The notes beneath the pieces were generated by a model. That model was not told where the DNA came from and did no database searches. It worked only from the letters and a program-made list of their open reading frames with translations. Both the position numbers and the translations under genes were made by a program. This document shows positions 20,416 through 28,188 of a stretch of DNA of 37,953 nt, piece by piece. The DNA is from SAR92 bacterium MED-G29 (GTDB lineage Bacteria > Pseudomonadota > Gammaproteobacteria > Pseudomonadales > Porticoccaceae): NCBI GenBank assembly GCA_002457245.1, contig NTJY01000007.1, forward strand, positions 1-37,953. Direction: 5' to 3'. Numbering within the stretch: position 1 is the first letter of the stretch; every line of letters starts with the position of its first letter.

Positions 20416-21288
20416 ATGTCCATCTTAATTAATAGTGACACCAAGGTTATCTGTCAGGGTTTTACTGGCGGGCAGGGCACCTTCCACTCAGAACAAGCCA
20501 TTGAATACGGTACAAAAATGGTTGGAGGTGTAACTCCCGGAAAGGGTGGTACAAACCACCTTGGGCTGCCGGTATTTAACACTGTAGCCGAAGCGGTTGC
20601 AAAGACAGGGGCGGAAGCCTCGGTTATCTACGTACCAGCACCATTTTGTAAGGACTCCATTCTTGAGGCTGCCTATTCGGGGCTTATGCTTGTAGTCTGT
20701 ATTACTGAGGGCATTCCCACTCAAGACATGCTTGAGTGTAAAGTGGTATGTGACAACTTGGGCGTCGTTCTGATCGGACCAAACTGTCCTGGAGTTATAA
20801 CGCCAGGTGAATGCAAAATAGGTATTATGCCCGGGCATATTCATCTCCCAGGAAAGGTAGGCATAGTTTCTCGATCAGGGACATTGACGTATGAGGCAGT
20901 CAAACAGACAACGGATTATGGCTTTGGCCAGTCTACTTGTGTGGGTATTGGTGGTGACCCCATCCCCGGGTCAAGTTTTATCGACGTCCTGGCTCTCTTT
21001 GAAAAAGACTCAGCCACTGAAGCAATCGTTATGATTGGTGAAATTGGTGGCACTGCAGAAGAAGAAGCCGCGGCTTATATCAAAGCCAACGTTACTAAGC
21101 CTGTTGTTTCCTATATCGCTGGAGTTACAGCGCCAGCAGGCAAGCGGATGGGACATGCAGGTGCGATAGTGTCCGGTGGAAAGGGTACTGCTGATGAGAA
21201 ATTTGCTGCTTTAGAGGATGCTGGAGTTAAAACGGTGCGAAGTCTTGCGGAAATTGGTAGTGGGCTTAAAGAAATTACTGGCTGGTAA
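20416..21288 (+). CDS. sucD: Succinyl-CoA synthetase alpha subunit SucD
   Basis: SucD binds CoA and carries the phosphohistidine intermediate of succinyl-CoA synthetase, which conserves the thioester energy as ATP. It has 290 residues. The CoA-binding Rossmann part is at the N-terminus ([12 protein letters not shown]). The phosphorylated histidine is His247 in [12 protein letters not shown]. It starts two bases after the sucC stop, which points to coupled translation. A strong terminator follows, ending the TCA block. Confidence 0.97.
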   Translation: MSILINSDTKVICQGFTGGQGTFHSEQAIEYGTKMVGGVTPGKGGTNHLGLPVFNTVAEAVAKTGAEASVIYVPAPFCKDSILEAAYSGLMLVVCITEGIPTQDMLECKVVCDNLGVVLIGPNCPGVITPGECKIGIMPGHIHLPGKVGIVSRSGTLTYEAVKQTTDYGFGQSTCVGIGGDPIPGSSFIDVLALFEKDSATEAIVMIGEIGGTAEEEAAAYIKANVTKPVVSYIAGVTAPAGKRMGHAGAIVSGGKGTADEKFAALEDAGVKTVRSLAEIGSGLKEITGW

Positions 21289-21300
21289 GTTCATTTTAAA

Positions 21301-21340
21301 AATATAAAAAAAGCAGCTCTAGGGCTGCTTTTTTTATATT
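21301..21340. terminator. Bidirectional terminator after sucD (17-bp perfect arms)
   Basis: The arms 21301-21317 and 21324-21340 are perfectly complementary with a 6-nt loop. Each arm has a GC-rich GCAGC/GCTGC core and a run of seven A or T, so it can work on both strands, for sucD and for the permease gene that converges on it. Confidence 0.92.
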
Positions 21341-21362
21341 CAATAATTAGGAGTGTAAGCGG

Positions 21363-22412
21363 TTACCCAAAAAATCTTTTTCTCAAAGCATTAGCTATTA
21401 GGCCAGCTAGCAGAAGTGCACAGAATGACGCAACTTGTGAATTTGGCATGATATGAGTGCTTTGATTTGTTGAGAGAAAATTGATCTGCCACTGGGCCAC
21501 TAAATAATTTGTGAGATATCCAAACGCAAAGCCAACCCCAATCACGCTACCAAGATATGCTAGTAGTGCGCGCCCACCAAGTTCACTTCTAACTAGTCCT
21601 ATCGTGGCAACGTTTGTGGCAGGCCCAACAAGCATAAATACTAGGGTCGCCCCCGGAGAAACTCCCGAAAAAAGTAACCCTGCTGCAATTGGTGTAGAGG
21701 CGAGTGCGCAAATATACATAGGGACTCCTATCAGAGCCATAATAGTAAAAGCCATAAAACCATCTCCCCATTGAGTAAGAAACTCCGTAGGGATATAGGT
21801 TTTTACCATTGAGGCAATAACTAGACCAATTATTAACCACAGGCTGATGTCTTTTATCAGATCAACAAAGGTGAATGTCATGCTTTCTTTCAACCGAGAC
21901 ACAACGCTATCCTGATCAGATGCCGAGGATTTATTGCAGCAATCATCCTCAACGAGTTGCTTGGCAGCTTTGCCAGCGCAGCATGATTGAATCGAGCTAG
22001 TCTGCTTGGGCTCCTCCTTATCCGCACCAACTAGTATACCTGCGGTGATCGCTGTAAAAATTGCTGCAATAGGCCGAATAATGGCCATGAAAGGACCCAT
22101 CATCGCGTATGATACGGTGACAGAGTCAACACCTGTCTCTGGTGTAGATATTAGAAACGATGTGGTTGCTGCCTTGGACGCGCCGCTTCGACGTAGACCA
22201 AGGGCAGCTGGGATAACTCCGCATGAACAAAGTGGAAGTGGCGCCCCCAATAAGGCGGCCTTCACGGTGGACATGATGCCTGGTTTACCCAAATGTTTGG
22301 CCAGAACTTGACTAGGAACAAATGCCTTCATTAGGCCAGCCACAGAAAATCCCAGAATTAACCAGGGTGCTGACTCTGTAAAAAGTGCTATAAAGTTACT
22401 TATAAAAGTCAT
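21363..22412 (-). CDS. SO_0444-type Cu/Zn efflux permease (YraQ/DUF318 family)
   Basis: This inner-membrane permease of 349 residues has about eight to ten hydrophobic segments in two homologous halves. The first half holds the family's LCSCGVIP motif (Cys62, Cys64) and the second the matching VPMYICALASTPIAAGLL. A cytoplasmic linker between them carries two cysteine pairs (144-145 and 158-159), suited to soft-metal binding. Related proteins export copper, zinc or arsenical species; the substrate here is not shown. The start codon is five bases after the stop of the monooxygenase gene and has no clear ribosome binding site, so translation may be coupled to that gene. It is last in its strand run. 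Confidence 0.8.
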   Translation of the reverse strand: MTFISNFIALFTESAPWLILGFSVAGLMKAFVPSQVLAKHLGKPGIMSTVKAALLGAPLPLCSCGVIPAALGLRRSGASKAATTSFLISTPETGVDSVTVSYAMMGPFMAIIRPIAAIFTAITAGILVGADKEEPKQTSSIQSCCAGKAAKQLVEDDCCNKSSASDQDSVVSRLKESMTFTFVDLIKDISLWLIIGLVIASMVKTYIPTEFLTQWGDGFMAFTIMALIGVPMYICALASTPIAAGLLFSGVSPGATLVFMLVGPATNVATIGLVRSELGGRALLAYLGSVIGVGFAFGYLTNYLVAQWQINFLSTNQSTHIMPNSQVASFCALLLAGLIANALRKRFFG

Positions 22413-22417
22413 AGGAT

Positions 22418-23896
22418 TTAGGATTTAGCTCCAGAATTGCTGAATCTTAGAGCGTCATCGATTGCTAAGGGCTTATTAAAGATCTTCCTGTCGCGACGAA
22501 GATCTTGAGTATTTAGCCAGGGCTCGCGATCCCCTTGCTTAGGGAACAGATGCATCACCCGCTGCATATACCCTGCAGGAAAATCATCTATCCAGTTCCT
22601 CGCCGCCATTTTTTTCAATTCTTCAGGCACTATGGGAACAACCGAGGATGAGTTGGTTGCTGTCATGTGATTAAGAGTTCTGCATACCCACTCTGCAGTT
22701 AAATCAGCCCTTAAAGTCCAGGATGCATTAATGTATCCAAAGGTCGATACCATGTTTGGTACATCAGAAACCATTAAACCCTTGTAAGTCCAAAGTTTTG
22801 AGAAGTCGACTAACTGACTATCAACAGATATATCTGCACCACCCATCATAACCAGTTGCAGGCCCGTCGCTGTAACAATAATATCTGCATCCAAATGCTC
22901 ACCAGATTTGAGCTTTATCCCTGAATCATCAAAGTAATCGATGTGATCTGTGACGACTGAGGCCCTCCCATTCTTTATAGCTTCAAATAGGTCACTATCA
23001 GGAACTAGGCATAGGCGTTGATCCCACGGGTTATAGCTGGGGGTAAAATGTTTATCCACGTCATAGTCTGGGCCAAGTTCATTCCGCACCATATCAAGTA
23101 AAGTTTTTTTAACTTTTTCTGGTTTTTTTCGTGTTCTTTTGTAGATAAATTCTTGAAAACGCGTGTTCCGCATGCGCGTTAGGGCATAGGCCCAGCTATT
23201 GGGTAAGATTTTTCTCAGCCCATTGGCAAACCAATCTTCCGAAGGTCTGGAGATGATATAGGTTGGAGAGCGCTGAAGCATTGTCACGCTTGCGGCCTTT
23301 TCAGCCATTGAAGGAACTAAAGTGACTGCAGTCGCCCCAGAGCCAATGACAACGATTTTCTTATGTTCATAATTCAAATCGTTAGGCCAGAATTGAGGAT
23401 GCACTATTTTTCCTTTAAACGCATCCATCGATGGAAACTTAGGATCATGAGCTTCCTCATAACTATAATAACCTGCGCACATATATAAAAAATTACAGCT
23501 AATCTGTGAGAGTTGCTCTGTATCGCTCCCAGCCACATCAAGTAGCCAACGACTTGTGCCACTATCCCAATTCGCGCTAACTAACTTACTATTGAACTGA
23601 ATTTTTTCCTCGATATGATTTTCCTGTGCGGTTTCGCGGACATACTTGAGGATCGAAGGGCCATCTGCAATTGCTTTAGCGCTATCCCAAGGTTTGAAAC
23701 TGTACCCCAAGGTATGCATGTCACTATCCGACCGAATTCCGGGATAACGGAATAAATCCCAAGTCCCACCAATGGCAGAGCGACTCTCTAGAATGATATA
23801 GCTTCTATCAGGGCACTTTTCAGTCAAGTGGAATGCCGCCCCAATACCAGACAGTCCTGCCCCGATGATTACAACATCAGTATGGTCTATTTTCAT
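22418..23896 (-). CDS. Flavin-containing monooxygenase, Baeyer-Villiger type
   Basis: This is a 492-residue class B flavoprotein monooxygenase, cytoplasmic. The FAD motif is IGAGLSGIGA (residues 11-20) and the NADPH motif VIGSGATAV (183-191). Between them FKGKIVHPQFWP (160-171) fits the Baeyer-Villiger fingerprint FxGxxxHxxxWP. Such enzymes use NADPH and O2 to insert oxygen next to a ketone, giving an ester or lactone. The length fits single-domain members without the N-terminal extension of the cyclohexanone type. The substrate is unknown. It lies between an SDR gene (40 bp upstream) and the metal permease (5 bp downstream), likely one transcript. A role in oxidising a ketone made by the SDR is inference. 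Confidence 0.85.
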   Translation of the reverse strand: MKIDHTDVVIIGAGLSGIGAAFHLTEKCPDRSYIILESRSAIGGTWDLFRYPGIRSDSDMHTLGYSFKPWDSAKAIADGPSILKYVRETAQENHIEEKIQFNSKLVSANWDSGTSRWLLDVAGSDTEQLSQISCNFLYMCAGYYSYEEAHDPKFPSMDAFKGKIVHPQFWPNDLNYEHKKIVVIGSGATAVTLVPSMAEKAASVTMLQRSPTYIISRPSEDWFANGLRKILPNSWAYALTRMRNTRFQEFIYKRTRKKPEKVKKTLLDMVRNELGPDYDVDKHFTPSYNPWDQRLCLVPDSDLFEAIKNGRASVVTDHIDYFDDSGIKLKSGEHLDADIIVTATGLQLVMMGGADISVDSQLVDFSKLWTYKGLMVSDVPNMVSTFGYINASWTLRADLTAEWVCRTLNHMTATNSSSVVPIVPEELKKMAARNWIDDFPAGYMQRVMHLFPKQGDREPWLNTQDLRRDRKIFNKPLAIDDALRFSNSGAKS

Positions 23897-23936
23897 TGTT
23901 TTGTTATCCTTGGCCCCTTAGAACGGACATGCCAAT

Positions 23937-24827
23937 TCATTCTCTAAGAGGCTTTTTGTTCCTCATAATTGTAAGTGGAATCATAAATATTGGAAATATC
24001 TTTTCATAGTGCACAGGAAACAGTCGTTGTGACAGGTCCATTAGCAGTGCATCGGCACCAATTAAAATACGAGACCGATTTTTAATTACACCTTTTAAGA
24101 TGATATTAGACGCCCTGCTTGGATGCATGCCATTATTTTTAAAGAATTCCGCTAGCTCCTCCTGTGTGTTACCTATACCAATTAAATTTCCTAATATTTG
24201 TTGCAAAGGATTGATCTCTCCCTCACGAAGATTCATACGGCCATTTGTAACAATGTTGGTTCCGATATGACCTGGATGAACGCAATGTATCTGGACATTA
24301 CTATTTTTTAATTCCTTGGCGATACACTCGGTGAATCCTCTAATGGCGAATTTTGTAGTATGGTAAACCGACTGATTAGGTTGAGTTATCATCCCAAAAA
24401 TTGACGATGTATTGATTAATGCAGCTTCGGGGCGGGCCTTTAGAAAGGGGAGGAAAGCTCGAGTTGAGTTTATTACGCCCTGCAAATTAATGTCCATTAC
24501 CCAATCCCAGTCAGCCTCGGACATTACCTCGAAAGGTGAGTCGACGGTGACTCCAGCATTGTTAAACACAAGGTCGATGTGGCCGTGATGATCTTTTACC
24601 AGGACGGGTAGCTTCTCTATGGCCGCCTTGTCCGCTACGTCAATCACATGGCAAGAGATATTGACTGGATACTTTTGAAGCAAGTTATTAGTTTCTGAGA
24701 GGGTTTCTTCATTAATCTCACAGATCGCTAAATTCGCTCCCGCTTTCGCTAAGAGTATGGCAAGGTAACGACCCATTCCAGAGCCAGCTCCAGTAATAAC
24801 TGCTACCTTGTTCTTAAAGTCTTTCAT
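23937..24827 (-). CDS. Short-chain dehydrogenase/reductase
   Basis: This classical SDR has 296 residues. The cofactor motif is TGAGSGMG (12-19), followed by NNAG (about 89-92). The catalytic residues are Ser141 or Ser142 and Tyr155/Lys159 in YHTTK. An extra C-terminal tail of about 50 residues with a hydrophobic stretch (FPIFMIPLTIM) could touch the membrane. Family members oxidise alcohols or reduce ketones with NAD(P). The specificity cannot be read from the sequence. AAGG lies about nine bases before the start. The 144 bp upstream, before the DUF3604 gene, show no clear terminator or promoter. Confidence 0.85.
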   Translation of the reverse strand: MKDFKNKVAVITGAGSGMGRYLAILLAKAGANLAICEINEETLSETNNLLQKYPVNISCHVIDVADKAAIEKLPVLVKDHHGHIDLVFNNAGVTVDSPFEVMSEADWDWVMDINLQGVINSTRAFLPFLKARPEAALINTSSIFGMITQPNQSVYHTTKFAIRGFTECIAKELKNSNVQIHCVHPGHIGTNIVTNGRMNLREGEINPLQQILGNLIGIGNTQEELAEFFKNNGMHPSRASNIILKGVIKNRSRILIGADALLMDLSQRLFPVHYEKIFPIFMIPLTIMRNKKPLRE

Positions 24828-24971
24828 TAGAGGAACCTTTTAATGGTGGTACAAAATTTATGATGATCAGATTAAGGGTATTTAAATTTACTTGGCAGTT
24901 AGATGCCTCATTTTTGATATCTTCTGCGGACATTTTAAGACTCAAATATATCACCAATTTAGCGATGTTAC

Positions 24972-27149
24972 TTATTGAATCATATAATGGATTGGAGATG
25001 ACCAGGCGCGTTCTTGTATGGTCATCGCTAAATCAGGTCTAGGCTTGACACCCGATCGAATAGCATCCCATGTTGACCATCGACAAGTCGGATTTTCGAT
25101 GGCTCTCGCGTAGTAAAATGAGCGCTGTTGAGGACTAAAATTAGGATCATGCCAAAGCACCGACAGCTGAGCTGCTCCAGTTTCAGAGTTGATACTGCAA
25201 TTAGAGATATCTACCCTTGCACCATTATCGGGGCACCGCTTTGTTTCTGTCCCGATGTCTGCATTATTTGCGCATGCAACGTCAATGACCTCTTCCTTGG
25301 TATCTCCGTTGGAATCAATCCAGCCCTTTATAATTTGCAGGCGTTGTAGAGGCGCGCTCTCCGGGTCAGCTGATGCCATAATTAAAAATCCGGGTGACTT
25401 TACATGATCTCGCTTCGATTTTTTATTAAGCAGTGAGCCACCCATGCTTACTCCTTTGACATAAGCCTGCTCAATGCCGTCTGGCGCTTTGACTATATTC
25501 TGATCATAGTTATGTCCCGCAAAAAATCTCAACCTGATTCTTGGGCCAGAGGTGGCAAAAACTTCTTTGCGGCGAAATGCCCTATAGAGAGATTCTCTAG
25601 TATTTTCCTCCGCCCATGCCGCGGCGAGACCTGAAGCTCCGTAAGTTGGCACTGAACCTCCTGTATAGATATCGCCATCAATTCTGACGTACATGTTCTT
25701 ACCAAGTGGCGTTGGATTTAACGTCGTACCTATCTTGGTGGCATAATAAGCTAGTTCTCCTTCCGTAACCTTAAAGGGTACAGATCCTCTTTGCTCTGGT
25801 GTGCTGGAGAGGATCCCTAGCTTGGAAACGAAGCCCGACTCATCATTTTGACTTGCCGCAGAGTGGGTGTCACTTGATCCAATAAACCCAAACTGATATG
25901 GATTCCCAATGCCTGACCGTTCAATCTTGAGGCCATTAAGCAATGCCTCTCGAATGTAAGAGCCGCTAATTTTGCTTAGGGCTCCAGTCGCTACTCTGTA
26001 TGGAGCGATCTCAAAGCCAGCCCACTCATCCCGACTGGATAGATACGGATGTGTTTCGGAAGTGCCTTTGATCTGTGTAATCTCTACAATCGGCTCATTT
26101 CGTGTACGCTGTGCTATATATGACTGATCAAAGGCTTTATTTGAAAAATCTGAGGACCTAAACATTAAGCCATTAGATCCATTTGAATTATGCGGTATCG
26201 CCAAGCTTTCAACACCTTTGCTTCGAAGCTCGTCCATCCAGTCCCAAAGTTTCTCGGGATTGCTTGAGTGAAAGCGAGAGAATGGCTCTCGAGGTAGTTT
26301 TGCTGTGCCCTCGAAAATGACATTTCTGTGTAGGTTGCCCATTTGTAGACTTGAAGTTGTATATTCATAACCCGCAAATGTAGTAAACGAGCCGGGTACG
26401 TAGAACTGATCAGCAGCGTTGATTGTATCCTCCCAGCTAGTTCGTACAATGCTTAGAATTTCATCGCGATCGAGCGTCCCATCCAAAAGTCCAGCTATTG
26501 TCTCGGGAATGAAGTCTGAAAATGTTAGGAGGCGACTCATTCTACTAAGCAGCCCTGTGCCAAGATTTTCTGGAGCGTTTAGATCATGATAACGTTCGGT
26601 ATAGGAGTTCTTTGAAAATGCTGTAGAAGTATCCGCTGCCGCTTGAACAAGTCCTAGGAACATTCCGTGATCCGTCACTGCGTAGAAGTCCATAGGTTGT
26701 GATAGCTGCATGTTGTACCCAGCAGGATTCTTGATGGCCTCACCTTGCGCGAAACGATACGCATCATACGGTGATGCCAGAGTACCGAAGGAATAACCAT
26801 CAAACGAGTAGGCTGTATGAACATGTAAATCGCCAAAATAGGCATAGCGCTCCTGCTTCATACCTGTCGATTGCGATGGATCAGGTGAGGCAGATTTTTC
26901 CCGGTATAGCAGCTCAGTTTCTATCTCAAAGAGCGGATTTTGGCCTCCTAAGATAGGGCCACGGCCGTTGCGCAGTAAATTATCAATTTCTATGGTTTCA
27001 GCGATAACATACTCATCGTTATGCACATCTGCTACAGAGCTAAACGTATCACTGGATGGTATTGTTCTATTGTCTGAGCATGAGGCGAGAATGAGACTTG
27101 CGACCAGCACAAAAATTGGATGGCGGTATAATGTTAAACGATCTACCAT
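24972..27149 (-). CDS. DUF3604 family lipoprotein (PHP-like metal-dependent hydrolase)
   Basis: The ATG at 27147-27149, with GGAG seven bases before it, gives 725 residues and a lipoprotein signal ending LILASC (lipid on Cys24). The in-frame extension 25 codons upstream would spoil that signal. The body is DUF3604. Motifs resemble the metal sites of PHP-type phosphoesterases: GDLHVHTAYSFDG (His109, His111), AVTDHGMF (Asp160, His161), AIPHNSNGS and GSSDTHSA. Two or three metals are therefore likely. The substrate is unknown. The predicted location is the periplasm or outer membrane. It follows the PF10118 gene after 35 bp on the same strand. Confidence 0.85.
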   Translation of the reverse strand: MVDRLTLYRHPIFVLVASLILASCSDNRTIPSSDTFSSVADVHNDEYVIAETIEIDNLLRNGRGPILGGQNPLFEIETELLYREKSASPDPSQSTGMKQERYAYFGDLHVHTAYSFDGYSFGTLASPYDAYRFAQGEAIKNPAGYNMQLSQPMDFYAVTDHGMFLGLVQAAADTSTAFSKNSYTERYHDLNAPENLGTGLLSRMSRLLTFSDFIPETIAGLLDGTLDRDEILSIVRTSWEDTINAADQFYVPGSFTTFAGYEYTTSSLQMGNLHRNVIFEGTAKLPREPFSRFHSSNPEKLWDWMDELRSKGVESLAIPHNSNGSNGLMFRSSDFSNKAFDQSYIAQRTRNEPIVEITQIKGTSETHPYLSSRDEWAGFEIAPYRVATGALSKISGSYIREALLNGLKIERSGIGNPYQFGFIGSSDTHSAASQNDESGFVSKLGILSSTPEQRGSVPFKVTEGELAYYATKIGTTLNPTPLGKNMYVRIDGDIYTGGSVPTYGASGLAAAWAEENTRESLYRAFRRKEVFATSGPRIRLRFFAGHNYDQNIVKAPDGIEQAYVKGVSMGGSLLNKKSKRDHVKSPGFLIMASADPESAPLQRLQIIKGWIDSNGDTKEEVIDVACANNADIGTETKRCPDNGARVDISNCSINSETGAAQLSVLWHDPNFSPQQRSFYYARAIENPTCRWSTWDAIRSGVKPRPDLAMTIQERAWSSPIHYMIQ

Positions 27150-27184
27150 ATTTGGTCTCCGCCAAATCAAGGCCTTCGACAGCA

Positions 27185-28039
27185 TTAAGCAGCGGACATA
27201 ATAGGATCTAGCTTCTCTTGCCAATGCATTAACAACTCTCGGCTATCTTCATCCCAGGGATGAAAGTCCTCTCTAAAAAAGTCTTTATAGGCTGGCATAA
27301 GTAGCCTTACAAATCCACGTTTAGAAAAGAAGAACTTTGACATGCTCTTGGCAGTGCGCCATCTCCAGAGCTGCTTGTCATGGCGCAGCATTTTGAGGGT
27401 TACCTTCAAGAAATCAATGAGAAGTGTGATCATCACAATCCGCATGACTGCCTTGCGCATTTTAAAACTTCCTCCAACTTGTGAATAAACATCAAACGCA
27501 ACTGCTTTGTGCTCTAACTCTTCAAGCGAGTGCCAACGCCAGAGATTCCCCAGAGGGCCTTCTAGTCCGCGTAAAAATTGACCCTCTAAAAAGCATTGAC
27601 CAAAGCTGGCAGTGAAATGCTCTACGGCGACGGTCGATGCAAGCAGTATTTTTTTTGTAACTTTTGGATTTTTCTTACCTTCGTCGATCCTTTTAAGATA
27701 AACGCTCTCCAGCTCACCAAGATCGTAACCACGTTGCGTACAAAGAAGGTTGTTGTACTTCATGTGCTCTCTACTATGTATTCCCTCCTGCTTGTAAAAT
27801 CCTTTGATCTCACTCAGTAGCTTTTTGTCTTCAATCTGCTTCTCAAAAGGGCGGACTGAATCGATGAAATTTTTCTCGCCGGATGGGAAGCTTATACTCA
27901 TAGCATTAAATAATGCGGTTAAGAACGGGTCATTATCTGCCCAGTCTACACTTAGCAACTCTTCAATCGAAAAGCTCACATTTCTCGCTTTTATTGAAAT
28001 ATCATCGGGTGTTTTGGAATACATTGGTATCGCGGTCAT
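27185..28039 (-). CDS. PF10118 family protein (predicted metal-dependent hydrolase, ferritin-like motifs)
   Basis: The ATG at 28037-28039, with GGAG seven bases upstream, gives 284 residues; a TTG four codons earlier lacks such support. Databases usually call this family a predicted metal-dependent hydrolase. Motifs visible here are QEGIHSREH (Glu85, His88, His92), AVEHFTAS (Glu140, His141) and WHSLEELEHKAV (Glu173, Glu174, Glu176, His177). The spacing looks like a helical bundle with a di-iron site, so an oxidase or oxygenase role is as possible as hydrolysis; that is my reading. A hydrophobic segment follows at about 205-220. The gene opens the accessory run with DUF3604 directly downstream. 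Confidence 0.75.
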   Translation of the reverse strand: MTAIPMYSKTPDDISIKARNVSFSIEELLSVDWADNDPFLTALFNAMSISFPSGEKNFIDSVRPFEKQIEDKKLLSEIKGFYKQEGIHSREHMKYNNLLCTQRGYDLGELESVYLKRIDEGKKNPKVTKKILLASTVAVEHFTASFGQCFLEGQFLRGLEGPLGNLWRWHSLEELEHKAVAFDVYSQVGGSFKMRKAVMRIVMITLLIDFLKVTLKMLRHDKQLWRWRTAKSMSKFFFSKRGFVRLLMPAYKDFFREDFHPWDEDSRELLMHWQEKLDPIMSAA

Positions 28040-28074
28040 ACTAAACTCCAAGTTATGTCACTTATCACTTTATA

Positions 28075-28105
28075 TTATCTAAAAAAACTCCTGAAGGAGA
28101 TGTTT
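28075..28105 (-). terminator. Possible terminator after dnaE2
   Basis: On the minus strand a short CTCC-TTCA-GGAG hairpin (28087-28098) is followed by a run of seven T. The stem is only 4 bp, but flanking A and T bases can extend it. Confidence 0.5.
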
Positions 28106-28188
28106 TCTTTCAGTCTTGGAGATATTTAGCCAAATCATCCTGAAAAATTAGTTGTTTAGGTAGCTGAGAGGCGTTGTCACCTGATTAT

